DNA of 32,152 bases from an uncultured bacterium. Lineage in GTDB: Bacteria > Bacillota > Clostridia > Lachnospirales > Lachnospiraceae. Made by a program: the position numbers and the translations under genes. The stretch spans positions 1 to 32,152 of the forward strand of contig CANDBT010000047.1 in NCBI GenBank assembly GCA_947383005.1, written 5' to 3'. Below the pieces are notes generated by a model. It ran no database searches, was not told the origin of the DNA, and worked only from the letters and a program-made list of their open reading frames with translations. Position 1 is the stretch's first letter; every line of letters starts with the position of its first letter. Positions 14,984-24,354 of the stretch are shown piece by piece.

Positions 14984-15106
14984 GCGCACGATTTTGCAAA
15001 GGTAAGTGTTGCGTTTCACACAACGCAAAATCGGCGCAGTGAACGCCAAAAATAAAAAATTTTTGTTGTTCACTATATAATGTGAAAAAATTTATTCCAT
15101 ATAGTG
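14984..15106. other. String of three hairpins, two mutually exclusive
   Basis: GCGCACGATTTTGC (14984-14997) pairs with GCAAAATCGGCGC (15025-15037). AGTGAAC-CAAAAAT (15038-15053) pairs with ATTTTTG-GTTCACT (15059-15074). CACTATAT (15071-15078) pairs with ATATAGTG (15099-15106) and shares CACT with the preceding stem, so the two cannot form together. No open frame of note and no ribosome site are present. It may be a structured RNA or old element debris. Confidence 0.45.
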
Positions 15107-15204
15107 CCAAAAGCGTGATTTGGATAAGTATATTGGTCATTGTTGGTATAAAACCTGTTTGAAGGTAATTTTGCGAAACAATAAGTTGGCTATATGGATT
15201 ATAT

Positions 15205-15368
15205 TAGTACAACCCGATTTAAATAACCTTACGTTCCGCTGGTCTGCTTTCCCGATAGCACACAGGAAAAATGCTCAGCGTGGCACCACTACGCCTCCGC
15301 TTGTTCCTGTGCACTCTCGAAAAAGCATCCTCAGCGAAACAGCAAGGTATTTAAATTGGGTTATACTA
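15205..15368. repeat. 164-bp full-length imperfect palindrome, MITE-like
   Basis: The two halves align as inverted copies over almost their whole length: ends TAGTACAACCCGATTTAAAT and the complement of ATTTAAATTGGGTTATACTA, then CTGCTTT.CCGATAG against CTCTCGAAAAAGCAT, then CACAGGAA against TTCCTGTG, with the centre near 15287. A terminator would not be this long and no T-run follows. The 15369-15495 interval carries the leader of the response regulator gene. Confidence 0.75.
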
Positions 15369-15495
15369 GAAGATTTGTAATAAAAAAGTAAGGCACAAAC
15401 CGACATTTTATGCTACACTTATGATAACTGGACAGTGCCTTCCCCTATGCCGGACAGCCGCCAGATTTTATAGAAGAGCAGGAGGAATATTCCAT

Positions 15496-16200
15496 ATGGC
15501 AGAGATAAATATTTTGATTGTAGATGATGAACAGGAGATTGCTGATCTGGTGGAGATATATTTGGTCAGTGACGGATATCGGGTATTCAAAGCAAATAAT
15601 GCTCAGGAAGGGTTGGATATTTTAGATAAAAACGATATTCAACTGGTGCTTTTGGATATTATGATGCCGGGAATGAGTGGCCTTGAAATGTGTAAAAAAA
15701 TTCGGGAGACGAACAACATTCCGATTATAATGATTAGTGCAAAATCTACAGATTTAGATAAAATTTTAGGATTGGGAACAGGGGCGGATGATTATGTTGC
15801 GAAACCTTTCAATCCTTTGGAGGTGTCTGCCCGGGTAAAATCCCAGCTACGCCGTTACACTCAGTTAAATCCCAGCAGCAATGTTCATGAGAACACCAAA
15901 AATGAAATCAGCATTCGGGGATTGACAATCAATAAAGATAATCATAAGGTTACCGTTTATGGCGAGGAAGTTAAGCTTACTCCTATTGAATTTGATATTC
16001 TCTATCTGTTGGCTTCCAATCCCGGAAAGGTATTTAGCACGGACGAGATATTCGAGAAAGTATGGAACGAAAAGGTTTATGAGGCCAACAATACAGTTAT
16101 GGTACATATCCGTCGGCTTCGCGGAAAAATGAAAGAAGATGAGCGGCAGGATAAGATTATCACCACAGTGTGGGGGGTAGGATACAAAATTGAAAAGTAG
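15496..16200 (+). CDS. VanR-like OmpR-family response regulator
   Basis: A 234-residue DNA-binding regulator. The start is ATG 15496, supported by AGGAGG about ten bases upstream; an earlier in-frame ATG at 15421 lacks a site and would add an unrelated leader. The receiver domain (1-115) has acidic pair D10-D11, phospho-acceptor D54 (LLDIMMPGMSG) and the KPF lysine near 103. A winged-helix domain (about 140-233) ends in TVWGVGYKIEK, typical of OmpR/PhoB. Similarity is to the VanR group used widely in clostridia for envelope stress, not proof of vancomycin sensing: no vanHAX genes are present. It overlaps the kinase gene by 11 bases. Confidence 0.93.
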   Translation: MAEINILIVDDEQEIADLVEIYLVSDGYRVFKANNAQEGLDILDKNDIQLVLLDIMMPGMSGLEMCKKIRETNNIPIIMISAKSTDLDKILGLGTGADDYVAKPFNPLEVSARVKSQLRRYTQLNPSSNVHENTKNEISIRGLTINKDNHKVTVYGEEVKLTPIEFDILYLLASNPGKVFSTDEIFEKVWNEKVYEANNTVMVHIRRLRGKMKEDERQDKIITTVWGVGYKIEK

Positions 16201-17338
16201 ACAAAAAGGAAGAAGTGATTTACGATATCGATTTCGCACTCGTGTAATTGCCAATATTTTGTATAGCTCGCTGATAGCTTGTCTGGTAGAATTCTTTTTA
16301 GTCATGAATACGTCCTTGCTATCTGAGTATGCGCAGAAAGCCCAATGGGACAGTGCGCTTTTCGCACGAATCGGTCAATCAGATCCGGCGATTATGGTGG
16401 GTTATGTTTTGGTGGGAGTGATGGCTTTTTCTGTTACTTTCCTGCTTTTACAAGAGAAATCTATCGCTTATATCGATAAGATTTCAAATGCGGTTCGCAA
16501 TATTTCAGAAGGGGATTTGAACACTCGTGTTGAAATCATTGGTGATGACGAGTTTTCTTCCATGGCAGAGAATCTGAATAAAATGGTAGATGAAATCCGA
16601 CGGTTAATGGATAAAGAGAGAGAGGCAGAACGGACGAAAAACGAGTTGATCACTAACGTTGCACACGATTTACGCACGCCGCTGACTTCTATTATTGGCT
16701 ATTTGGAATTATTATCGGCTAAGACAGCTCCTTTGCCGCCGGAGCAGCAGAAAAAATATTTGGATATCGCTTATAGTAAATCCAAACGCTTGGAAAAATT
16801 AATCGAGGATCTGTTCGGATTCACCAAACTGAATTATGGCAAGATATCCATGCAGGTGACAAAAGTGGACATCGTCAAACTATTGGGGCAACTGTTGGAG
16901 GAATCTTATCCCAGTTTTGCGAATAAAGGTTTGTCTTATGAATTGCAGAGCAATGTGCCAGCAAAGATAATTACTGCAGACGGCAATTTGTTGGCACGCC
17001 TTTTTGATAATTTAATTAATAATGCGATTAAATATGGAGCAGAAGGCAAACGGATATTGGTGAAAGTCAAAGAGGCCGGAGAATTGGTTTATGTGTCGGT
17101 AACAAACTATGGTTATGTGATACCAGAAGACGAGCTTCCGATGATTTTTGATAAATTTTACCGGGTTGAACATTCCCGTTCTACTAATACGGGAGGGACA
17201 GGATTGGGCTTGGCTATTGTAAAGAATATTGTGGATATGCATGGCGGAGAGATTACCGTCAGAAGTGATCTGAATGGGACCGTATTCATGGTGGTTTTAA
17301 AAACGGATTTTGATATTGCCAGGGAAAATTTCGGATAA
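16190..17338 (+). CDS. VanS-like membrane sensor histidine kinase
   Basis: A 382-residue sensor beginning with TTG 16190, within the end of the regulator gene (translational coupling). Membrane helices lie at about 20-40 and 68-88, with only about 27 residues between them outside the cell, so it probably senses within or near the membrane. A HAMP domain follows (ISNAVRNISEGDLNTRVEI), then HisKA with phospho-acceptor H159 in NVAHDLRTPLTSIIGYLE. The ATPase domain has the N box NLINNAIKYG, then FDKFYRVEHSRSTNTGGTGL with GLAIVKNIV. The next three genes are its likely output or partner by position. Confidence 0.93.
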   Translation: MKSRQKGRSDLRYRFRTRVIANILYSSLIACLVEFFLVMNTSLLSEYAQKAQWDSALFARIGQSDPAIMVGYVLVGVMAFSVTFLLLQEKSIAYIDKISNAVRNISEGDLNTRVEIIGDDEFSSMAENLNKMVDEIRRLMDKEREAERTKNELITNVAHDLRTPLTSIIGYLELLSAKTAPLPPEQQKKYLDIAYSKSKRLEKLIEDLFGFTKLNYGKISMQVTKVDIVKLLGQLLEESYPSFANKGLSYELQSNVPAKIITADGNLLARLFDNLINNAIKYGAEGKRILVKVKEAGELVYVSVTNYGYVIPEDELPMIFDKFYRVEHSRSTNTGGTGLGLAIVKNIVDMHGGEITVRSDLNGTVFMVVLKTDFDIARENFG

Positions 17339-17384
17339 GGATAAAGTAACCCGGCAGGAATTTAATTTGTAAAGGAAGGCTGGA

Positions 17385-19943
17385 ATGACAAGCATGAGGG
17401 AGCAGAAAAAGAAGCTCTGGAGAAAAGAAAGAAAAAATAGGGTCAGACGCTCAAGGGGGAAAATGGCAGCGGCCATTTTACTTTTTTGCTGTCTGGCTTT
17501 TTGCTGTCTTTTCTGGCAAAAGAAGTGTTTTGCTTTTTCAGGTACAGAGGAGAGTAAGGAAGATACAGCGGGACTGGATTCTAAAGTGGATTTGAATATA
17601 AAATATGGATATGAAAACATGGCCAAAGGTGATCGGTGTATTCCGGTCGAAATTACATTGGAGAACAATCGGGATGCCGATTTGAATGGAATAATAAAAT
17701 TTAAGGCTATGGAGTCCGATGGCGTTATCTATCAATATGATTATGAAATTACTCTGCCTGAAGGGGAAAAGCGAACAAACCAATATTATATTCCGATAGG
17801 GACGAATGCCCAATATTTGTATGTTACATTAGAAGAAAATGATGGTATTGGTACATGGACAGAGACGGGAAACGTGATAGCCAGTCGTCAGGTAAAACTG
17901 AATATTAGTCAGGATGTGCCGGAATTGTTTATCGGATTATTGTCTGATAGACCGGAAAATCTGGATTATTTAAATGGTGTGGGAGTCAGTTACAGCACGC
18001 TGCGAACCCGAAGTTTTGTGTTGAAGCAGGAAGCGTTTCCGGTGAGCGAGGTGGGGCTGAACTTATTGGATGTGATTGTAGTGAATGATTATACGCTGCG
18101 TAATTTATCTGAGCAGCAGACCGCAGCGATTATGGATTGGGTATATAGCGGCGGAATATTGATTTTGGGTACAGGACAGCGTGTAGATGATACTTTGGGC
18201 CGTTTTGCGCCGGAGCTTTTGGATGATTCTTATGGCATGCCTAATCGTCGTCATATTAATTTAGGAGAGGCATTTCCTTTGGAGAGTCCGGATGAGGGAA
18301 TGATGGAATTGGTCTGTGTAGATATTCCTCTTCATGGTGGTAGCGTAATCCTTTCCAGTAATGGTTTTGCACTGTTGACTGCGGCAGCTAAAGAGCAGGG
18401 AGTGATTGCTGTGGCAAGTTTTGATTTGGGGGAGATTGGTGAATTTGCACAAAATCATCCTTCTTACGTAGACCATTTTTTTACGTCTCTTTTGGGAGAA
18501 AATCGAATAAACCGTTTGGCAGAAGTAGTGTATAGCGGAAATTCGGCTGAGTTTTGGTCTGTACAGCGGTTGATTAATACAGGAAACGTGGAAAAGCTGC
18601 CTAATTTGTCACTTTATGTGGCGATTGTGGTGATTTATTTACTGCTTTTAGGTCCAGGGCTGTATTTATTTCTAAAAAACAGGGAATTGCAGGTTTTTTA
18701 TCGTCGGGGAGTCGTTGGACTTTCTCTGATTTTTGCAGTATTGATATATTTGATGGGGACGACAACACGGTTTAAATCTACATTTTATACTTATACAGCT
18801 ATTCGTGATGTGACAGAAGATTATATTACAGATACTACTTATGTAAATATCCGTAATCCATATAATCGCCCTTATGATGTAAAATTAAATCCGTCTTATT
18901 TCGTGTTGCCGATTACCCGCAGTTACCAATATGGTTCGGGAAAGGATTCTTTGTTTAACGGAACAGAACCATACCAGATTGCAATTGAACGAGGGGAGGG
19001 ACAACTGGCCATTCGGGGACAGCATATGACGGCTTTTACTCCGCGGTATTTTGAACTGCGAAGAAAAACGGAGAATGTTGAAAAAATCGGAATAGTCGGT
19101 GACGTGGTTTATTTTGAGGGTAAAATCAGTGGAACGATAACGAATCATTTTCCTTTTCCTTTGGAAAATACAGCGTTGCTGCTTTATGGCAATATGGTGC
19201 TTTTGGGACGTTTGGAACCGGGGGAGAGCTGCAAGCTTGACGAACGGGAACTCTGGCGTTTCCCTTTGAATCATTCCTATGTGGTAGCGGAACAGATTAT
19301 CGGCCGTAATCTTCTCAGGCAGAAGGATATCGGAGATGCTGCGTATCTTCTGGCAGTAGAGCGTTCGAATATGCTTACGTTTTATTTGGATAGTTATATG
19401 AGTAATTACAATGCCGATGCCCGTGTAATAGCTTTCAGTGCAGAGAAGGAAGAGGGGCTGTTTTTACAGGAGGAGGATCCGGAGACTTATGGCCATACGA
19501 TGTTGACCTCCTCCATATCGATCAGCGCTTCGAAAGATCGTCAGTTATATCGTTCGGTATTAATGAAAACCCCTAAAGTAATAAGCGGCGTTTACCATAC
19601 ACTTTCAAATTCAATGAGCGGCATAGAACCTCTGACTTTAGAGTATCAGATGGGAACGGAAATCGAGGTGGAAAGTCTGACTTTCGAGCCGGTCTCAAAG
19701 GAATTTTTGGGGGATGACAGCGGAAACCTTATCGAAATATTTACCGGAAGCGTCTATTTTTATAATTATAGCAGCGGAAATTTTGACCGGATTGAGATAG
19801 ATAAAGGCGTTATGGATGTAAAGCAGCTAAGTGCTTATTTATCACCGGGCAATACGCTGACCGTACGTTATGTATATGATGGGCCGGGGAGTTACAATGA
19901 AGTTCAGCTTCCCATGCCGATGGTCGCAGGGAGGGAAAGATAA
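17385..19943 (+). CDS. Large membrane-anchored extracytoplasmic protein of an ABC system
   Basis: An 852-residue protein. The ATG at 17385 has a weak AAGGAAGG site; a basic leader (residues 1-27) precedes one helix (28-50). A long outer region follows (50-400), which includes a beta-sandwich start (DLNIKYGYENMAKGDRCIPV) and a Rossmann-like glutamine-amidotransferase-type segment (LDVIVVNDYTLRNLSEQQTA, then AIMDWVYSGGILILGTGQRV) lacking an obvious catalytic triad. Two helices at about 407-428 and 442-460 are followed by a second outer region to the end. Its stop overlaps the ABC ATPase start by one base (TAATG). Similar proteins accompany gliding-type ABC exporters in Firmicutes; the role is probably in envelope assembly or repair, which is inference. 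Confidence 0.75.
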   Translation: MTSMREQKKKLWRKERKNRVRRSRGKMAAAILLFCCLAFCCLFWQKKCFAFSGTEESKEDTAGLDSKVDLNIKYGYENMAKGDRCIPVEITLENNRDADLNGIIKFKAMESDGVIYQYDYEITLPEGEKRTNQYYIPIGTNAQYLYVTLEENDGIGTWTETGNVIASRQVKLNISQDVPELFIGLLSDRPENLDYLNGVGVSYSTLRTRSFVLKQEAFPVSEVGLNLLDVIVVNDYTLRNLSEQQTAAIMDWVYSGGILILGTGQRVDDTLGRFAPELLDDSYGMPNRRHINLGEAFPLESPDEGMMELVCVDIPLHGGSVILSSNGFALLTAAAKEQGVIAVASFDLGEIGEFAQNHPSYVDHFFTSLLGENRINRLAEVVYSGNSAEFWSVQRLINTGNVEKLPNLSLYVAIVVIYLLLLGPGLYLFLKNRELQVFYRRGVVGLSLIFAVLIYLMGTTTRFKSTFYTYTAIRDVTEDYITDTTYVNIRNPYNRPYDVKLNPSYFVLPITRSYQYGSGKDSLFNGTEPYQIAIERGEGQLAIRGQHMTAFTPRYFELRRKTENVEKIGIVGDVVYFEGKISGTITNHFPFPLENTALLLYGNMVLLGRLEPGESCKLDERELWRFPLNHSYVVAEQIIGRNLLRQKDIGDAAYLLAVERSNMLTFYLDSYMSNYNADARVIAFSAEKEEGLFLQEEDPETYGHTMLTSSISISASKDRQLYRSVLMKTPKVISGVYHTLSNSMSGIEPLTLEYQMGTEIEVESLTFEPVSKEFLGDDSGNLIEIFTGSVYFYNYSSGNFDRIEIDKGVMDVKQLSAYLSPGNTLTVRYVYDGPGSYNEVQLPMPMVAGRER

Positions 19944-20905
19944 TGCTGAAGATTAGGAACTTAAGGAAAAAATTCGGTAATTATCATGCTTTGGATGGAT
20001 TGGATATGGAGATTGGCGGAGGTGCTTTGTATGGGTTTGTAGGTCCTAACGGTGCCGGAAAAACGACAACCATTAAAATCATGGCTGGTTTGCTGCATCC
20101 TGACGAAGGGGCGGTTGAGATTGATCGGATAGATGCGCTGGCTTATCCCGCTCAGTTAAAGGAAAAAATCGGCTATGTGCCGGACTATTTTGGTGTGTAT
20201 GATAATCTGAAAGTAGGAGAATACATGGAATTTTTTGCTTCCTGTTATGGAATGGAAGGGCTGGTAGCCAGGAAGCGTGTACAAATGTTGCTTGCCCAGG
20301 CAGGGTTGGAAGATAAGGCGGATTTTTATGTGGATGGTTTGTCACGCGGGATGAAGCAGAAGCTTTGTCTGGCACGGGCTTTGATTCATGATCCGGATCT
20401 GTTGGTGATGGATGAGCCTACAGCAGGCATGGACCCCAGAACACGCTTGGAGTTTCGCGAGACTATTCGGGAATTGAATGAGCAAGGCAAAACTATTTTG
20501 ATTAGTTCTCACCTGCTGTCGGATTTAGCGGAACTTTGTACGGATGTCGGGATTATTGATGGAGGGAAAATGCTGCTGACGGGCAATGTGGAAGAAATCA
20601 TTGAAAAAATCCATACATCTAAACCGTTGATTATTACCGTACAAGAGAACTTGCCGTTGGCGATGAAGGTACTCAAGGAGCATCCGCTGGTCAGATCAAT
20701 TACTGTTAAAGATCAGGAAATTATGGTGCAGTTTATGGGGAGCAATAAGCAGGAAGGTTATTTGCTGACAGAGCTTATTCAGGCTGGCGTATTGGTGAGA
20801 GGATTTGTTCGGGAACCAGGAAATTTGGAAGCTGTGTTTATGCAACTGACCAGCCGGGATAAGGAAAGGGTGGTATTATCTTATGATGGGGAATCCGATT
20901 TATAA
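19943..20905 (+). CDS. ABC transporter ATP-binding protein
   Basis: A 320-residue ATPase of the ABC-2/gliding (CcmA-like) group. Walker A GPNGAGKTT is at 34-42, the signature LSRGMKQK near 133, Walker B LLVMDEP near 152 and the H-loop SSHLLSD near 188. A C-terminal extension (residues 215-320) follows the nucleotide domain, as in drug and polysaccharide-type exporters. Start and stop overlap both neighbours (1 base upstream, 23 bases into the permease), which indicates tight coupling. It energises the permease at 20883. Confidence 0.93.
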   Translation: MLKIRNLRKKFGNYHALDGLDMEIGGGALYGFVGPNGAGKTTTIKIMAGLLHPDEGAVEIDRIDALAYPAQLKEKIGYVPDYFGVYDNLKVGEYMEFFASCYGMEGLVARKRVQMLLAQAGLEDKADFYVDGLSRGMKQKLCLARALIHDPDLLVMDEPTAGMDPRTRLEFRETIRELNEQGKTILISSHLLSDLAELCTDVGIIDGGKMLLTGNVEEIIEKIHTSKPLIITVQENLPLAMKVLKEHPLVRSITVKDQEIMVQFMGSNKQEGYLLTELIQAGVLVRGFVREPGNLEAVFMQLTSRDKERVVLSYDGESDL

Positions 20906-21824
20906 GAGGGAAACTATGGTCAGTGCGCGCAGCTTCCGGCTGGCGCTGATATTATTGGTATTTAACAGTATTTTGGCTTTGGTAGCGCTTTTGAATATGT
21001 ATTCAGCTCTTGTTCAGATACGGATAACTGCAGAAATTCAATATACCAGTTTTTTGGATTTATATATGTTTGTAGCAGTATTGGAATTTGTTATGTTGGT
21101 ATTTATTATGCCGGCGCTTACGGCAGACAGCATCAGCGGAGAACGGGAGAGACAGACTTTGGATTTAATGCTGGCTACAAAAATGACACCGGTGCAAATT
21201 GTTACAGGGAAGCTGATGGCCTCACTTAGCACAATGATGTTGTTAATTATATCCAGTTTTCCTATTCTTGCTTTGGTTTTTGTATATGGTGGCGTAACGT
21301 TAAGAGACATTGGAACACTTCTTATCTGTTATGGTGTAGCAGCGCTTTTTGTTGGAAGTTTGGGGATTTGCTGTTCAGCAATTTTTAAAAAATCTACATT
21401 CTCAACAGTTGTTGCTTATAGCCTTATGGGAGTGGTGGTTATCGGCACTTATGTGATTAATCAATTTGCCGTATTTTTGAGTCGAATGCCGGGCGGCAGT
21501 TATGCGGTATCTGCTATGGCTGGGGCGGGCGAAGGAAGTTCAGGGGGGTTTTTATATTTGCTTTTGCTTAATCCTACAACTACTTTTGTTATGACAATAC
21601 TTCGCCTGACTGGACAGGAATGGTCCGGTAACGGGATTACCCAATGGTTTGGTTTTCATAGCGAGAATATAATCAGCCGGAATTGGGTGGCATTTAGTGT
21701 GATTATCCAGATATTGATGGCGGTGATTATGATTCGAATAGCCGTGCACGCGGTAATGCCTGGTTACAATAATCGTTTGCGTAAATCGAATCTTTGTATG
21801 CTTAAGGAGAGGAGGGAGAAATAA
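20883..21824 (+). CDS. ABC-2-type transporter permease
   Basis: A 313-residue integral membrane protein with about six helices, near 18-42, 60-82, 105-132, 138-160, 170-192 and 275-297. It carries the conserved ABC-2 motif ISGERERQTLDLMLATKMTP after the second helix. The first of two adjacent ATGs is inside the ATPase gene, with a GGAAAGGG stretch upstream. The large loop before the last helix is Gly/Ser-rich (AGAGEGSSGGF). It forms the channel for the ATPase; with the 852-residue protein it makes a three-part exporter or envelope machine. The cargo is unknown. Confidence 0.9.
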   Translation: MMGNPIYKRETMVSARSFRLALILLVFNSILALVALLNMYSALVQIRITAEIQYTSFLDLYMFVAVLEFVMLVFIMPALTADSISGERERQTLDLMLATKMTPVQIVTGKLMASLSTMMLLIISSFPILALVFVYGGVTLRDIGTLLICYGVAALFVGSLGICCSAIFKKSTFSTVVAYSLMGVVVIGTYVINQFAVFLSRMPGGSYAVSAMAGAGEGSSGGFLYLLLLNPTTTFVMTILRLTGQEWSGNGITQWFGFHSENIISRNWVAFSVIIQILMAVIMIRIAVHAVMPGYNNRLRKSNLCMLKERREK

Positions 21825-21874
21825 TACATGAAAGGCTTGCATAGCAGGCAGAAAAAGGGTAAAATAAGTATACG

Positions 21875-21902
21875 TTGCAGATAACTGTTACAATTTTATA
21901 AA
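21875..21902 (+). promoter_or_regulatory. Probable sigma-A promoter of the HIT gene
   Basis: TTGCAG (21875-21880), a 16-base spacer and TATAAA (21897-21902) lie 23 bases before the HIT start. The spacer includes ACTGTTACAATTTT. Confidence 0.4.
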
Positions 21903-21924
21903 ATTTGGAAAGAAGGGTTGAGAA

Positions 21925-22344
21925 ATGAAGGATGTTAATTGTGCATATTGCATGCAGGGGGAACTGGTTGCCAAATTTGCTTATCCGATTTGTAAAATGG
22001 ATACGGGATTTTTGTATGTATTTAAAGAGCAGACTCATCCGGGGCGTTTGATATTAGCACATGACCGGCATGTTAGTGAGATGATAGAGCTGACAGATGA
22101 GGAAAGGGATGCTTACTTTGCCGACGTAGCGAAAGCAGCCCGGGCTATACATAAAGTGTTTAAGCCGAATAAAGTAAATTATGGCGCTTATGGAGATACC
22201 GGGTGCCATCTGCATTTTCATTTGGTGCCCAAGTACGAAGGCGGTCCGGAATGGGGCGGGGTATTTGAGATGAATCCGGGAAAAGTGCTGTTGACGGATG
22301 AGGAGTATGAGGAGATTGCCGAGAAGATCCGCCAGGCATTATAA
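21925..22344 (+). CDS. HIT-family nucleotide-binding hydrolase
   Basis: A 139-residue cytoplasmic protein with the histidine triad HLHFHLVP at about residues 95-102, the catalytic motif of nucleotide hydrolases and transferases such as Hint. Additional family features are the Asn-containing NKVNYGAYGD before the triad and HPGRLILAHDRHV near 37-50. Two N-terminal cysteines (CAYC, 7-10) could bind zinc, as in some clostridial HIT proteins. The start has AAAGAAGGG upstream. It is probably transcribed from its own promoter. The natural substrate cannot be read from the sequence. Confidence 0.92.
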   Translation: MKDVNCAYCMQGELVAKFAYPICKMDTGFLYVFKEQTHPGRLILAHDRHVSEMIELTDEERDAYFADVAKAARAIHKVFKPNKVNYGAYGDTGCHLHFHLVPKYEGGPEWGGVFEMNPGKVLLTDEEYEEIAEKIRQAL

Positions 22345-22395
22345 ATTAATGATAATGACGAATACCAATCGGACAAAAGGAGAATTCAGTATTTC

Positions 22396-24354
22396 ATGAA
22401 GATTGTGGATCTGAAATGTCCTCATTGCGGCGGAAGGCTTGTACCGGTAGAGGGCAATTCAAAAATTGTTTCCTGTGAATATTGTCAGAGCCAGTATCTG
22501 TTGGAGGATGATCGGGTGATCAATTACCATGTCCATCAATATGGTCCTCCGCCGGAAAAAAGCAATCAAAAACAAAATACATATACTTCCGATTCTTCTT
22601 CGGCCGGGCTGCTGATTGTGGCCGTTGCCGTGATTTTTGCGGGCGTGCTGTTGGTGTCTGCGCTGACGGCAGTCAACGGCGGTAAGTCCCGGAGCCATTC
22701 GGCTTATTCACCATCTCTTTCATATGAAGGGCAGGGAGAGGAAAATGAAGAAGAGACAGAGAGGTCCAGTCATTCGCCTTTTTATGGGACAATGCTGGAG
22801 GCCATGTATGGAAAACCTGCGGATGAAGTTACCCTGCAGGAGAGGGAGAAGCTCCGGTATTTTTCTCTGCGTACAACGAACGATTTTTTTTATGTGGATT
22901 ATAGTTTTGATGACCCTTATGGAGAAAAGGAAATCAATGTTCAGTCTCTTTCATTGAACCCTGAGGATTGGAATAAAGATGATTTAGTGGAATTTCCTAA
23001 TTTGACGAAGTTGGAATTGGATTATCGCTGGGATGATGGAACCGTATTTGGAAAGCTGGAAAATTTAAAAGGGCTTTGCTGCACAGGGGTAACGCCGGAA
23101 GAACTGAAAGAGCTGGTTTTGCCGGAACAGTTTGTGGAGCTGGGGTTGGAAGATCCGGACAGTTTGGAAGGAATTTCCGCTTTTGAAAATCTGCAGATTT
23201 TAACCATTCATGATGTGGAATCTCCGGATATCCGGCAGCTTATACCCTTAAAAGCTTTGAAAACTCTGATCATTGAGGAAGATGAGCCAAGCAGTTCATT
23301 GGTTTCCTCAGAGAATAGCAATCCGATGACGGACTATTCCCCGCTTTCCGTGATGACAGGGTTAGAGCGTTTGTCTTTAAAGACTTCATCGATTCGGGAA
23401 TTCAGTTTTCTGAAACCGCTGACGGCATTGACAGATTTATCTATTGAAGATTCGGAGGCTATTAGCCTGGATCCTTTGGCAGAACTTACCGGGCTGTCGG
23501 TTTTGTATATTGCCGATAATGCGTCCGTACAGGATTACAGCCCGATAGGCCGTCTTTTTGGACTTAAACGTTTGACAATTAAGAAGGATAGTTCTCCGGA
23601 TGATCCGGATTTGTCAGCGTTAAGTCAACTAGAGGAACTGGATATTGAGGGGTTTAATTCTCTTTCCGGACTCCGTAATCTGGACAGTTTGAAAATTCTT
23701 AGTATCCATGGTTGCAATGCAAACGGTATTGAGGGGCTTTCTTCTCTTGTCAATGTGGAATGCCTGACCTGTTATAATCTTTGGGCTTATGGTTATGCAG
23801 TAGAAAATTTGCATTTTATTGATGGGATGGCTAAATTAAGATATCTGGATCTATGCGGTATCCATAATGAAGAATGGGGGATTTTCCGGCGTCATTTGGA
23901 GGTCTATGGAGATATTTCCAATGTATTTAACCATCCGGGATTAGAAGAGTTGTATTTGAATGGCTGCACTTTTGGTATTGATTTTGACCGTTTGGGTGAA
24001 AATGTTTCATTGAAAAAGCTGCAGATGAAAGAGGTTTCCATAAAAGAAAATTTTTATGTACAGTCTTATGGTAGTGTGACAGATGTGTGGTATGATGATG
24101 TGTCATTTGATGAGCATACAGGCTTTTTGACCAATTATTCCAATCTGGAAGAACTTTACCTGGACGGGAATCAACTAACTAATATTCAATTTGTGGAGGG
24201 GCTTGCTAATCTGACACATTTGGGGATTAACAATAATTATGTCACGGAACTTTCCCCTCTCAATCAGGCTCAGAGGCTGGAATATCTGGATATTCGTCAA
24301 AATCCGATCAGCGGGACAATTGAAACGGGAGACGGCGTGGAAATTGTTAGGTAA
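22396..24354 (+). CDS. Zinc-ribbon, single-TM, leucine-rich-repeat surface protein
   Basis: A 652-residue protein starting at ATG 22396 behind AAAAGGAG. Residues 1-35 are a zinc ribbon (C8-P-H-C11 and C27-E-Y-C30). A polar segment follows, then one helix at about 71-92 (AGLLIVAVAVIFAGVLLVSA). Residues about 175-650 are SDS22/internalin-like leucine-rich repeats of 22-24 residues, for example LEELDIEGFNSLSGLRNLDS and LEELYLDGNQLTNIQFVEGL. The topology implies a cytoplasmic zinc ribbon and external repeats, like a one-pass receptor. No wall-sorting LPxTG is present. Such repeats bind proteins or glycans; the partner is unknown. A terminator follows at 24432. Confidence 0.85.
   Translation: MKIVDLKCPHCGGRLVPVEGNSKIVSCEYCQSQYLLEDDRVINYHVHQYGPPPEKSNQKQNTYTSDSSSAGLLIVAVAVIFAGVLLVSALTAVNGGKSRSHSAYSPSLSYEGQGEENEEETERSSHSPFYGTMLEAMYGKPADEVTLQEREKLRYFSLRTTNDFFYVDYSFDDPYGEKEINVQSLSLNPEDWNKDDLVEFPNLTKLELDYRWDDGTVFGKLENLKGLCCTGVTPEELKELVLPEQFVELGLEDPDSLEGISAFENLQILTIHDVESPDIRQLIPLKALKTLIIEEDEPSSSLVSSENSNPMTDYSPLSVMTGLERLSLKTSSIREFSFLKPLTALTDLSIEDSEAISLDPLAELTGLSVLYIADNASVQDYSPIGRLFGLKRLTIKKDSSPDDPDLSALSQLEELDIEGFNSLSGLRNLDSLKILSIHGCNANGIEGLSSLVNVECLTCYNLWAYGYAVENLHFIDGMAKLRYLDLCGIHNEEWGIFRRHLEVYGDISNVFNHPGLEELYLNGCTFGIDFDRLGENVSLKKLQMKEVSIKENFYVQSYGSVTDVWYDDVSFDEHTGFLTNYSNLEELYLDGNQLTNIQFVEGLANLTHLGINNNYVTELSPLNQAQRLEYLDIRQNPISGTIETGDGVEIVR

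Noticed and set aside
15496-17338. Vancomycin-resistance regulation
   Set aside because: The regulator and sensor are VanR/VanS-like, but no vanH, ligase or dipeptidase genes are present, and this type is common in clostridia.
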